A DNA stretch of 34,687 bases. Source: Alphaproteobacteria bacterium (GTDB taxonomy: Bacteria > Pseudomonadota > Alphaproteobacteria > Micavibrionales > Micavibrionaceae). The position numbers and the translations under genes were made by a program. The notes under the pieces are model-generated. The model saw only the letters and a program-made list of their open reading frames with translations, was not told the origin of the DNA and did not search any database. The stretch is taken from assembly GCA_021208265.1 (NCBI GenBank), contig JAJOJU010000004.1, forward strand, positions 1-34,687, given 5' to 3'. Below, one piece after another: positions 19,783 through 28,131 of this stretch; within the stretch, counting starts at the first letter, position 1; each line of letters begins with the position of its first letter.

Positions 19783-20652
19783 ATGTTTCGCAAACTTATA
19801 GTACATTTGAGTGTCTTTTTCATGCTGACGGGCGGCGTTTGGGCCGATACGCCGGTTGACCCCGCTATCCAAGATGGGCTCACACCGCATAAAGCACTCT
19901 ACAAAATCGGCCTGGTTTCCACCAAAAGCGGATCACAAATCCTGAATATTGACGGGCAAATGTATTACCAGTGGCAGCCGGGTTGCGATGGCTGGACATC
20001 GGACAACCGCTTTAAAATCCTTTATGAATACGCTGATAGCGAGCCGATGGCGGTGGAGAGTGATTTTTCTACCTTTGAGACATATGACGGTAAAAGCCTT
20101 AGCTTTACCTCGCAACGTAAGCGCGATGGAGAAGTATTCGAAGAAATGCGCGGTCAGGCCTTGCTGGATAAAGAAGACGGCAGCGGCGCCGCTGATTTTT
20201 CTATTCCGGAAGGGCTAAGCTTCGCCCTAAGTTCAGGTACTTTATTTCCCATGCAGCATACGCGCGCCGTGCTGAAGGAAATGAAAGCCGGAAAGAAATT
20301 CTATTCCAGTACCATTTTCGATGGCAGCGATGAAGAAGGCCCGGTCGAAGTCAACGCCTTTATCGGTAAAAAGATTGATGGCGCGGACGGTTTCACACAA
20401 TCTGATGATCTTGATATCAGCCTGCTGCAAGGCAATGCTAATAAGGTGAGGTTAGCCTTCTTTCCCTTAAGCAACCCTGAATCCACAGCCGATTACGAGA
20501 TGGATGTCGTTTTCCACGAAAACGGCATTATCAGCCATATGGAGATTCATTACGAAGATTTCTCGCTGTCCCAGCAACTGATCGCACTGGAAAAGCAAGA
20601 GAACAACTGCAAAACCGATGAGAAGGCCACAAAGGCCAAGCCGGAGGATTAA
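19783..20652 (+). CDS. eipB: Periplasmic cell-envelope integrity protein EipB (DUF1849)
   Basis: A 289-residue exported protein. The signal peptide is MFRKLIVHLSVFFMLTGGVWA. The mature part starts with LTPHKALYKIGL and has YYQWQPGCDGWTSDNRF and FSTFETYDGKSLSF, typical of EipB. In Brucella this periplasmic beta-spiral protein has two conserved cysteines that form a disulfide and is needed for envelope integrity. Here the Cys of GCDGW and the Cys of ENNCKTDE near the C-terminus fit that pair, and no others are seen. It precedes divK by 42 bases. There is no sign of disruption. Confidence 0.88.
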   Translation: MFRKLIVHLSVFFMLTGGVWADTPVDPAIQDGLTPHKALYKIGLVSTKSGSQILNIDGQMYYQWQPGCDGWTSDNRFKILYEYADSEPMAVESDFSTFETYDGKSLSFTSQRKRDGEVFEEMRGQALLDKEDGSGAADFSIPEGLSFALSSGTLFPMQHTRAVLKEMKAGKKFYSSTIFDGSDEEGPVEVNAFIGKKIDGADGFTQSDDLDISLLQGNANKVRLAFFPLSNPESTADYEMDVVFHENGIISHMEIHYEDFSLSQQLIALEKQENNCKTDEKATKAKPED

Positions 20653-20656
20653 GCCA

Positions 20657-20685
20657 TTCCCAACCTAAGGTGAAAGGTTTATACT
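20657..20685 (+). promoter_or_regulatory. Candidate divK promoter
   Basis: TTCCCA (20657-20662), 17 bases, TATACT (20680-20685), then nine bases to ATG 20695. The -35 match is modest and the -10 match is good. As with eipB, the predicted leader is only a few bases. Confidence 0.4.
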
Positions 20686-20694
20686 AGTGAGACT

Positions 20695-21081
20695 ATGAGC
20701 AAGACCGTCCCTAAAAAAATCCTGATCGTGGAGGATAATGAGCTGAACATGAAGCTCTTCCATGATCTTTTGGAAGCGCACGGTATCGACACCGTGGAGA
20801 CGCGGGACGGCAAAAACGTGCTGGAACTGGCACGCTCGGAAAAGCCCGATCTGATCCTGATGGATATCCAGCTTCCAGAAATATCCGGCCTTGATGTAAC
20901 AAAATCCCTGAAGGCCGATAACGATCTTAAATCAATTCCTGTCATTGCCGTTACCGCTTTTGCCATGAAGGGCGATGAACAGAAGATCCGCGAAGGCGGC
21001 TGCGAAGATTATATTTCCAAACCCATTTCCATCACCAATTTTTTGGAGACGGTGCGCAAGCATCTCGACATTCCCACATAA
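20695..21081 (+). CDS. divK: Single-domain response regulator DivK
   Basis: A 128-residue receiver domain with no output domain: [12 protein letters not shown] (acidic pocket), [10 protein letters not shown] with the phospho-acceptor Asp57, [11 protein letters not shown] (conserved Thr/Ala), and the Lys of YISKPIS. In alphaproteobacteria DivK relays cell-cycle kinase signals towards CtrA. The gene order divK-pleD with a 20-base gap is the classical arrangement and makes the assignment firm. Confidence 0.9.
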   Translation: MSKTVPKKILIVEDNELNMKLFHDLLEAHGIDTVETRDGKNVLELARSEKPDLILMDIQLPEISGLDVTKSLKADNDLKSIPVIAVTAFAMKGDEQKIREGGCEDYISKPISITNFLETVRKHLDIPT

Positions 21082-21101
21082 CGTAAAAGGTCTATAATCC
21101 C

Positions 21102-22535
21102 ATGTCCGCCCGCATTCTGGTCGTTGACGATATTCTGCCCAATGTGAAGCTGCTGGAAGCCAAGCTCAGCAGCGAATACTATGACGTGGTTACCGCTACC
21201 AACGGTCTGGAAGCACTGGAAAAGGTGGAAAGTGAAAACCCCGATATCGTCCTGCTCGATGTTATGATGCCGGGCATGGACGGGTTTGAGGTCTGCACCC
21301 GTATCAAGCAAAACCCCAAGGTGTCTCATATTCCGGTTGTAATGGTAACAGCCCTGACGGATACACAAGACAAGGTGCGCGGGCTGGAAGCAGGCGCCGA
21401 TGATTTCCTCTCAAAGCCCATCAACGATACCGCTCTTATGGCGCGCGTAAGATCACTCGTGCGCCTGAAAATGGCGCTCGATGAATGGCGTATGCGTGAA
21501 AATACAGCTAACCAGCTGGGCGTTACCGATGAATCATCCAACGTGATGAACCAGCCCGTTACCGAAGCCAAAGTTCTGGTGATTGAGGATAAAGAGTTTG
21601 AAAAGCGCAAGATTGAAGAATCCCTCGCGGAAGACAGAGATACCGTTATGGGCGCTTCCTACGGCCCGGAAGCCATGGAACTCGTCAGTCATCATGATTT
21701 TGATATCATTATCATCAGCCTGAATCTGGAGCATGAGGACGGCCTGCGCCTTTGTTCGCACTTACGCTCCAACGAACGTACCAGAAACGTGCCGATTGTT
21801 ATGGTGGCCGAAGAGGACGATATGAAGAAAATCGCCCACGGGCTTGAGATCGGCGCACATGATTATATTCTGCGGCCGGTTGATCGAAATGAGCTTCTGG
21901 CACGGGTCCGCACCCAAGTGCGACGCAAGCGCTTTCAGGAAAAACTGAGATCATCCTATGAGGTTAGCCTCTCCATGGCGTTGACTGACGCCCTGACCGG
22001 GCTTTATAACCGCCGCTATCTGGAAGTCCATATGGACAAGCTGATGGAAAAAAACCGGGAAGCCAAAAAGAACTTCGCCGTGCTATATCTGGATATCGAC
22101 CATTTCAAGGCTGTAAACGACACTTACGGGCACAAGGTGGGTGACGAAATCCTGCAAGGCTTTGCCAAACGCCTGCTGGAAGGCCTGCGCAGCTTTGACC
22201 TTGTCGCACGCCTCGGCGGGGAAGAATTCGTAGCCGTACTGCCGGAAGTCGTAGAAGACCGTGCCTACCGCATCGCTGAACGCCTGCGCGTTATGATTCA
22301 GGATAAACCTTTCCCCTGTTCGATTGAAGGCGGCGCCCTCCAAATCACGGCATCGGTGGGCGGAGCCATTATTGAACCCGGTGAGCACACGGTTGCCGAT
22401 GTTTTAAAGCGGGCTGATACCTGCCTTTACAAAGCCAAACAATCAGGCCGGAACTGCGTTGTGTTTGAAGATATCGGCAAGCTTAACCCGGAGCTTTATA
22501 AATCCATACCGCGGGAAGATGAAAACGAAGAATAA
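21102..22535 (+). CDS. pleD: Diguanylate cyclase response regulator PleD
   Basis: 477 residues: receiver 1 (LLDVMMPGMDG, Asp53), a degenerate receiver 2 in which Ser206 replaces the acceptor Asp (DIIIISLNLE), and a GGDEF domain with GGEEF at 372-376. R363-SF-D366, five residues before it, is an RxxD product-inhibition site. The enzyme should make c-di-GMP when receiver 1 is phosphorylated and be inhibited by its product. Intact, with AAAGG 11 bases before ATG 21102. A perfect TATAAT lies only three bases before the ATG and is probably not its promoter. Confidence 0.92.
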   Translation: MSARILVVDDILPNVKLLEAKLSSEYYDVVTATNGLEALEKVESENPDIVLLDVMMPGMDGFEVCTRIKQNPKVSHIPVVMVTALTDTQDKVRGLEAGADDFLSKPINDTALMARVRSLVRLKMALDEWRMRENTANQLGVTDESSNVMNQPVTEAKVLVIEDKEFEKRKIEESLAEDRDTVMGASYGPEAMELVSHHDFDIIIISLNLEHEDGLRLCSHLRSNERTRNVPIVMVAEEDDMKKIAHGLEIGAHDYILRPVDRNELLARVRTQVRRKRFQEKLRSSYEVSLSMALTDALTGLYNRRYLEVHMDKLMEKNREAKKNFAVLYLDIDHFKAVNDTYGHKVGDEILQGFAKRLLEGLRSFDLVARLGGEEFVAVLPEVVEDRAYRIAERLRVMIQDKPFPCSIEGGALQITASVGGAIIEPGEHTVADVLKRADTCLYKAKQSGRNCVVFEDIGKLNPELYKSIPREDENEE

Positions 22536-22538
22536 TAA

Positions 22539-22562
22539 AAAACGCCCTGAAAAGGGCGTTTT
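22539..22562. terminator. Strong bidirectional terminator between pleD and rpmG
   Basis: AAAACGCCCT-GAAA-AGGGCGTTTT, a perfect 10-bp stem with a GAAA loop, four bases after the pleD stop. The flanking A and T tracts make it work on both strands, ending pleD and rpmG transcripts. Confidence 0.88.
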
Positions 22563-22584
22563 GCTTTTAAAGACCAAACCAGCC

Positions 22585-22788
22585 TTAGTTTTTCTTAGAA
22601 GGCGGCATTTTCTTCTCAACGAAATATACGTGAGCGCCTTTCTTGCCTGTGGTTTCATTTACAGCCCAGGGGTCAAATTTTTTCAGCTTGAGCTTGTATT
22701 CCGCGCGCGTGCTGCGTTTCGCGTAGTAACGGTAACCTGTGCCCGCTTCGCTTTCCAATCTCACTTTAACGTAGGTAGCCTTAGCCAT
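22585..22788 (-). CDS. rpmG: 50S ribosomal protein L33
   Basis: A 67-residue basic protein: MAKATYVKVRLESEAGTGY, YYAKRSTRAEYKLKLKKFDP, then a C-terminal tail GKKGAHVYFVEKKMPPSKKN. It lacks the zinc-binding cysteines, the C-minus form of L33. The ORF is a little longer than the E. coli protein. GGAG and AAAGAG precede the ATG. It has its own promoter in the rnr-rpmG gap and a strong terminator after it. Confidence 0.93.
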   Translation of the reverse strand: MAKATYVKVRLESEAGTGYRYYAKRSTRAEYKLKLKKFDPWAVNETTGKKGAHVYFVEKKMPPSKKN

Positions 22789-22823
22789 CTCTTTAAAACT
22801 CCAATTCCTTATAGAATTGCGAT

Positions 22824-22852
22824 GTTATGCCGGACTACACCCGGCTTGTCAA
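22824..22852 (-). promoter_or_regulatory. rpmG promoter
   Basis: On the minus strand TTGACA (plus strand 22847-22852), 17 bases, CATAAC (plus strand 22824-22829). The spacer holds an inverted repeat, GCCGG-N7-CCGGC (22829-22845). Confidence 0.65.
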
Positions 22853-22856
22853 GCGT

Positions 22857-25150
22857 TTATCGCTTTTCCTTTTTGCGGGATTTGCCATGATCCTTAACGC
22901 GCCCCTTATTGCCACCGAATTTGGGGCGCCCTTTATGCTTTTTATCGCCATCACGGCGGCTGCCTTTATCCCGGAAACCGCCGCCAGCACGGGGCTGTGC
23001 CATGCCGGGAATATCCGCCCCTTTTAAGCTGGCCCCGGTCAGCCTTAACAACGTCGATCCTGTAAGCCCGTCCGCTTCCATCAGCTGCACGGTAACGGAG
23101 GCCCCCAGCCGGTAAACCCTGCCATGACGCCTTCCCACCAACGCGTGCGCTTCCTCGTCATGCACATAAAAATCATCGGCTAGGGATTTCATGGGTACCA
23201 GCCCTTCAGCCCCGTTTTCAGCCAACGTTATAAACAAGCCAAAACGTGTGACACCGGATATGGTGCCACCAAATTCAGCCCCGACATGCTGACTTAAATA
23301 AGCGGCGGTAAAACGCTCTGTGGCTCCCCGTTCCGCTTCCATCGATTTACGCTCGGACGATGATATGGATTGGCAAATGCTGGAAAGCTGCGCTTCTTCA
23401 TCCTCACTCAAACCGCCTGGCCCCAAGCCATAGGCGTTGATCAGCGAGCGGTGGACCAGCAAATCGGCATATCTGCGAATGGGTGACGTGAAATGGGCAT
23501 ATTTTTTAAGCGCTAATCCATAATGCCCTATATTTTCGGGGCTGTAGACGGCTTGAGACTGCGTGCGTAAAATTACCGTACTGATCAGCTGTGAATAAGG
23601 CAGCTTACCCGCTTGCCGCAAAAGCCCGTTCACCTGCTTTGATTCAATACTGGTGCCACGGGGTAAAGTAAGATTAAAGCTGCCCAGAAATTCCCGCACG
23701 CTATCCAGCTTATCCATCGAGGGTTTATCGTGGATGCGGTAAACACAAGGTGCCTCTTTATCCTCCAGCGCACTGGCGGCGGCCACATTGGCCAAGATCA
23801 TAAATTCTTCGATCAGCTTATGGGCATCGACACGGGTACGAAGGCGCACCCCGCTCATATGCCCGTCATCATCAATCACGACCTGACGTTCCGGCATATC
23901 GAGATCAAGCGCCCCACGTTCCTGACGCGCCTTGTCTAAAATACGATACGCAGCGTATAAATTATTAATGTGGGGCAGAATATCTGATTTTTCCTGCGTA
24001 TCGTATTTCTGCTGAACGTCTTCATAAATAAGGCGGGCAGCAGATTTCATAAGTCCCCGCACGAATTTATAACGCAGTAATTTCCCGCGCCCATCGATAT
24101 ACATATGCACCGCCATGCAGGCACGGTCTTCATGCGGGCGCAAGGAACAAAGATCATTCGAAAGCGCTTCGGGCAGCATCGGCAACACCCGGTCGGGGAA
24201 GTAAGTGGAGTTCCCGCGTTTGACCGCCTCCTGATCAAGCGGATTGCCGGGCCGCACGTAATAAGCGACATCGGCAATGGCCACGATCAAGTGAAAGCCT
24301 TCCTGCCCCCCGTCCAGCATGTAAGGCTCGGCAAACACCGCATCATCAAAATCCCTCGCATCCGCGCCATCGATGGTAACCAGCGGAATATCCCGTAAAT
24401 CTTCGCGACCCTTCAGGTTTGGCACTTCCAGCCCTTGCGATGCCTTGATCACGGCATCGGGGAATTCCGAGCGCAAACCGGCCTCGTAAAGCGATATCAA
24501 ACTGATGGCCTTCGGGTCGCCCTCGCGCCCCAGCACTTCGATAATCCGCACGCGCTTGCTGCGTGCCCCCCGCTCCGGCTGAATCTCGCCCACAGCCAGA
24601 TCACCATCCTTGGCGCCGCCCATTTCCCCTTGCGGGATTTCAAAATCATACCGGGCTTTCTTATCGGTTGGTACCAGCACCGCGCCGCGCCGCTGCACAC
24701 GCACCATACCCACCACACGGCCCCGCTCATCATCCAGCTTGCGTATGACATGCGCGGCGTAAGTCTGCGGATTTATCTTCACAAACCGGGCCAGCGCCCG
24801 GTCACCTTCTTTTAAGGCCGGGTGGCCTTTTTTTACCGGGCTGGACTTCGATGCGGGGGGTGTTCGCCTTGCGCGGCTTCGTTCCAGTCAACGGCACGGG
24901 CAATCACATCGCCATCGATATCCACTTCCATAACCTCAATCACCGCCACAGCCGGCAAACCTTGCGGCACGGCGTAGTCACCACCCGGCTGTTTAACAAT
25001 CTGGCCTTCTTTTTCCAACTGTTTAAGTACTTGCTTCAAAGCCACGCGGTTTTCACCGCCCTTAATGCCAAAGGCCCGGGCAATCTCGCGCTTGGTGACG
25101 GGGGTGGGGGAAGAATTGATAAATTCAAAGACTTTGGCAGAATCCAACAT
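22857..25150 (-). CDS. rnr: Ribonuclease R, interrupted by two apparent indels
   Basis: RNase R is a 3'-5' exoribonuclease that degrades structured RNA. Corrected length 763 residues. The N-terminal winged-helix part (PVTKREIARAFGIKGGEN) lies in one frame and the remainder in another: cold-shock domain (RRGAVLVPTDKKARYDFEIP), RNB catalytic motif TIDGADARDFDDAVF, an S1 domain (ISGVTRFGLFITLAENGAEG), and a Lys/Gly/Arg-rich tail. Breaks are at the G6 run 24855-24860 and the T7 run 24828-24834 (plus-strand positions). Removing one base at each joins GEHP to RIEVQPGKKGHPALKEGD. No clear Shine-Dalgarno precedes ATG 25150. Confidence 0.9.
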
Positions 25151-25208
25151 AATGTTATTCTATCGTGAAGCCGGCCGGCGATACTAGAATACAACCCCTC
25201 CATAAAAA

Positions 25209-25238
25209 TTTGCATATCATGCAAAAATTATGTATATT
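25209..25238 (+). promoter_or_regulatory. Strong sigma70 promoter with an overlapping palindrome
   Basis: TTGCAT (25210-25215), 17 bases, TATATT (25233-25238). The -35 box is embedded in a perfect inverted repeat TTTGCAT-ATC-ATGCAAA (25209-25225), which looks like a repressor operator. It drives the small orphan at 25265. Confidence 0.6.
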
Positions 25239-25264
25239 CTTTCACCAGTGGGAGGAACTAAAAC

Positions 25265-25456
25265 ATGAAAATACTACTTACCGCCATCAGCAACCCGAAG
25301 AGCCCGTTTGGCAAAGATAACGGTTCGATCGTTCAGGGTTTTGGCCTCGCCGTTCCCACAAAAGTGTATTATGATAGCGATTCCATCATGTCGCATGACG
25401 ACCAGTTCTTAAGCCCTGATGTGCTGGTAGAAGTGCGCCGCCAAAAAGCTGCCTAA
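25265..25456 (+). CDS. Small hypothetical protein with strong expression signals
   Basis: A 63-residue protein I do not recognise: MKILLTAISNPKSPFGKDNG, then a Tyr/Asp segment KVYYDSDSIMSHDDQFL and a basic end VEVRRQKAA. No signal peptide or transmembrane helix. A near-perfect ribosome binding site (GGGAGGAAC) lies nine bases before the ATG and a good promoter 27 bases further up, so it is very probably a real, well-expressed gene. Its stop overlaps the convergent pdxT stop by three bases. Confidence 0.7.
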   Translation: MKILLTAISNPKSPFGKDNGSIVQGFGLAVPTKVYYDSDSIMSHDDQFLSPDVLVEVRRQKAA

Positions 25457-26031
25457 GCCGCTTTCTTTATAGCCTTAACACTCTCTACAAACATTCTGTG
25501 CATGGGCGATGGGAAATCCAGCGTGAGCTCCGGATGAAAGCTGCTCGCCATAATCTTGCCCTTTTTGATCCAGACCGGAAGGCCGCGATGCTCTGCCAGA
25601 ATTTCGGTGCCTTTCCCTACATCCTTAAACACAGGCGCGCGGATGAAGGAGACTTCATAGCCTTCAATTTCCTCAATATGGCTGTCAATCTGTGAGCCAT
25701 AACCGTTACGCTCCACCGTAAGCGGCAAAAGGCCGAAGGATTTTTGCGCCGGGCTGGTCACTTTTTCCGCCAGCAAAATCGCCCCGGCGCAAATGCCCCA
25801 GACAGGCTTTGTGCTTAAGTTTTTAGCAAGGGAATCCCAAAGACCGAATACCTCGATCAATTTCAGCATCGTAGTGCTTTCGCCGCCGGGCAGGATGAAG
25901 CCATCCACCGCATCAAACTGCGCCGGGGTTTTCACCGCACGGTATTCAGCCCCGGCCGCCTCAATATGCGGCTTGTGTAGTTCCACCGCCCCTTGCAGGG
26001 ACAGAACACCGATGATGGGTTTTTCACTCAT
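25453..26031 (-). CDS. pdxT: Pyridoxal 5'-phosphate synthase glutaminase subunit
   Basis: PdxT hydrolyses glutamine and passes ammonia to PdxS for direct PLP synthesis. 192 residues with all parts of the class I amidotransferase triad: the nucleophile Cys81 in VWGICAGAILLAE, and His166 and Glu168 in SFHPEL. The family signatures GVLSLQGAVELH and LPGGESTTM are present. It overlaps the upstream orphan by eight bases and is the last gene of a pdxS - barrel protein - orphan - pdxT operon. Confidence 0.95.
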   Translation of the reverse strand: MSEKPIIGVLSLQGAVELHKPHIEAAGAEYRAVKTPAQFDAVDGFILPGGESTTMLKLIEVFGLWDSLAKNLSTKPVWGICAGAILLAEKVTSPAQKSFGLLPLTVERNGYGSQIDSHIEEIEGYEVSFIRAPVFKDVGKGTEILAEHRGLPVWIKKGKIMASSFHPELTLDFPSPMHRMFVESVKAIKKAA

Positions 26032-26401
26032 AGCTTTTATCCAAACGCTCCGCTTCTTCGAAGGTCATGTCGTCACCAAATGTCTGCCTTATGCCGTCAG
26101 CATTTGATATCTGCAATTCGCGCAGCACCATTTTTTGTATCATGGCTGTTCTGTCTACCGGAATTCTGCCTGATAACCCGCAGGTTAGCTCAAAAATCCG
26201 GTATATCCTGACGACATCAAAAATAAGATCTTCAACCGTTTCTTGTTCCAAGACCGTGTTATTATCGAGCGCCTCATCGATAGCGGTAAGCGCCTTGCGC
26301 CAGGCCTTTAGCAGATTACCCTCATAGCTCGGCACTTCAGAGCCCATCGCCTTTTCCAGCTCATCAATCAGCCCCAGCTGTCTGGCAAGTTGTACGCTCA
26401 T
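26024..26401 (-). CDS. Hypothetical helical protein inside the pdx operon
   Basis: A 125-residue acidic protein, apparently all helical, with no signal peptide, membrane helix or recognised motif (MSVQLARQLGLIDELEKAMG, TVEDLIFDVVRIYRIFEL, ending in RLDKSYE). TAGGGGA, overlapping the stop of the preceding barrel gene, is its ribosome binding site. Its own end overlaps pdxT by eight bases. The packing implies it is translated with pdxT. Function unknown; a role in PLP synthesis would be inference from position only. Confidence 0.75.
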   Translation of the reverse strand: MSVQLARQLGLIDELEKAMGSEVPSYEGNLLKAWRKALTAIDEALDNNTVLEQETVEDLIFDVVRIYRIFELTCGLSGRIPVDRTAMIQKMVLRELQISNADGIRQTFGDDMTFEEAERLDKSYE

Positions 26402-26410
26402 ATATGTCCC

Positions 26411-27148
26411 CTAAAACGACCGGCTGAGGAAAAACTTGAAACTGTGATCGGGCGCGGAATCGGAAATCCCGGCGCGGTAACCTGCTTCAAACTTGAAACT
26501 GCCATCAAAAATGGGGCCTTTCAAAACAGGGCCGATTGTGTGGGATTGTTCCTCAAAATTCGTGCCCTCATCGAGGTTGCCGAAATCATGAAAAGCCTCC
26601 AACCCCAGACGAAAACCATCTTCGGAGATTTTACGGCTGATTTGCGTGCGCCATTCGGCCTCAATCCCGTCTTCCGCCTCATCGCCCAAGGCGTCCGAAA
26701 AAATCTGGTTAAAACGGATTTCCCACGGATCAAACGGAATAAGCTCATAAAACCCATATTCCAGATTGCTGGGCTTTTTATCGCCATCCTTATGCTGGTA
26801 ACCAAGGCGGATACCAAAATCAAACCCGATATCCTTGGCTTTCAGCAGGTAAAAACGGTTTTCGATTTTGAGCGAGTCGTGTTCCCAGTTATCACCCTTG
26901 CGGTCATCCTGCGCGGCGATAAAGCGCAGGGCATAAACATCGTTAAACCCGTGATCGATATGAACGCGGCTCCTGAAACGACTGTCATCGGAGGAACCTT
27001 CCTCATCATCAGTGCTAAAGCCTGCGCGCATCTCAAGCGCCGTTTCATCCGCCTTCACCTTGGGCGAACCCACAGCCCCCGTGGTGGAGGCCAGTGCAGG
27101 CCCCGCCGCCAGAATGAGGATAAAAAGAGAAAGCCCAAAAAACTGCAT
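26411..27148 (-). CDS. Predicted outer-membrane beta-barrel protein
   Basis: 245 residues. Signal peptide MQFFGLSLFILILAAGPALA. The mature part alternates polar and hydrophobic residues in strand-sized pieces (RSRVHIDHGFNDVYALRF, GFDFGIRLGYQHK, SFKFEAGYRAGI) and ends in Phe (FKFFLSRSF), the usual C-terminal signature of outer-membrane barrels. The number of strands, about ten to twelve, is a guess. It begins five bases after pdxS, with TAAGG at the pdxS stop as ribosome binding site, so it belongs to the pdx transcript. No named family recognised. Confidence 0.75.
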   Translation of the reverse strand: MQFFGLSLFILILAAGPALASTTGAVGSPKVKADETALEMRAGFSTDDEEGSSDDSRFRSRVHIDHGFNDVYALRFIAAQDDRKGDNWEHDSLKIENRFYLLKAKDIGFDFGIRLGYQHKDGDKKPSNLEYGFYELIPFDPWEIRFNQIFSDALGDEAEDGIEAEWRTQISRKISEDGFRLGLEAFHDFGNLDEGTNFEEQSHTIGPVLKGPIFDGSFKFEAGYRAGISDSAPDHSFKFFLSRSF

Positions 27149-27153
27149 AGGCC

Positions 27154-28053
27154 TTACCAGCCCCGGTTGGCCATCAGCATGGGTTCATCGATCTCGGAAA
27201 TTTCGGTGCCGCGCATGGCAACGCCTTCCAGTTCTTTGGAGGCTTCCAGAACGATTTTGGGATCATCGTAATGCGCTGTGGCTTTTACGATAGCGCGGGC
27301 GAATTTCTCAGGGTTATCGGATTTGAAAATGCCGGAACCCACGAACACGCTTTCCGCGCCAAGCTGCATGCACAGCGAGGCATCAGCCGGTGTAGCGATA
27401 CCGCCCGCAGAAAACAGCGGCACGGGTAGGCGGCCCAGTTCCTTGACCAGACGCACCAGCTCATAAGGCGCGGCCATATCGCGGGCCATGGTCATAAGCT
27501 CAGCCTCATCGGCCTGCGCAACAGCGCGCATTTCATAGTTGATCTGGCGCATGTGGCGCACAGCTTCCACGATATTGCCTGTGCCGGGCTCGCCCTTGGA
27601 GCGGATCAACGCCGCGCCTTCACCAATACGGCGGAGCGCTTCGCCTAAGTTTTTAGCACCGCACACGAAGGGGATTTTAAAATCATGCTTGTTCACATGA
27701 AACTCATCATCCGCAGGCGTCAGAACTTCGGATTCATCGATGTAATCAACGCCGATAGCTTCCAGAATTTGCGCTTCCGCAAAATGGCCGATACGGCATT
27801 TCGCCATCACGGGGATGGAAACTTCCTTCTTGATCGCCTCAATCAGCTCAGGCGGGCTCATACGCGCCACGCCGCCGGCCTTGCGGATGTCAGAGGGCAC
27901 GCGTTCCAGCGCCATAACGGCAATCGCCCCGGCATCTTCCGCCACGCGCGCCTGTTCAGGTGTAACCACATCCATGATCACCCCGCCCTTCAGCATTTCG
28001 GCAAGGCCTGTTTTAATATTGATAACGTTTCCTGTTGAAGATGTTTTGCTCAT
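27154..28053 (-). CDS. pdxS: Pyridoxal 5'-phosphate synthase, synthase subunit
   Basis: PdxS makes PLP from ribose 5-phosphate, glyceraldehyde 3-phosphate and ammonia. 299 residues of a (beta/alpha)8 barrel: [33 protein letters not shown] with the Schiff-base Lys85, [11 protein letters not shown] with Lys153, and [13 protein letters not shown]. Fully intact. Most alphaproteobacteria make PLP by the DXP-dependent PdxA/PdxJ route, so this pathway is a notable trait of the organism. First gene of the four-gene operon. Confidence 0.96.
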   Translation of the reverse strand: MSKTSSTGNVINIKTGLAEMLKGGVIMDVVTPEQARVAEDAGAIAVMALERVPSDIRKAGGVARMSPPELIEAIKKEVSIPVMAKCRIGHFAEAQILEAIGVDYIDESEVLTPADDEFHVNKHDFKIPFVCGAKNLGEALRRIGEGAALIRSKGEPGTGNIVEAVRHMRQINYEMRAVAQADEAELMTMARDMAAPYELVRLVKELGRLPVPLFSAGGIATPADASLCMQLGAESVFVGSGIFKSDNPEKFARAIVKATAHYDDPKIVLEASKELEGVAMRGTEISEIDEPMLMANRGW

Positions 28054-28100
28054 ATCTTTGCTATTCTTTGTCTCTATCTCGGTAAAACAATGGGCTTACC

Positions 28101-28128
28101 TATATAGATATGCAAAGCAAATTGCAAA
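28101..28128 (-). promoter_or_regulatory. Possible pdxS control region with TTTGCA repeats
   Basis: Read on the minus strand, TTTGCAATTTGCTTTGCATA (within 28109-28128) holds two TTTGCA copies and a TTTGC, followed by TATATA (28101-28106) as a possible -10. The spacing of the boxes (15) is suboptimal. TTTGCATATC here is identical to ten bases of the palindrome at 25209-25218. Confidence 0.4.
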
Positions 28129-28131
28129 GAA

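Noticed and set aside
21093-21098. TATAAT as the pleD promoter
   Set aside because: It lies only three bases before ATG, so transcription would start within the start codon. pleD is more likely co-transcribed with divK and uses AAAGG as its ribosome binding site.
26390-27271. A 293-residue plus-strand ORF opposite the barrel protein
   Set aside because: It is the antisense of the barrel gene and parts of its neighbours. The minus-strand gene has a signal peptide, ribosome binding site and operon context, and the plus-strand ORF has none.
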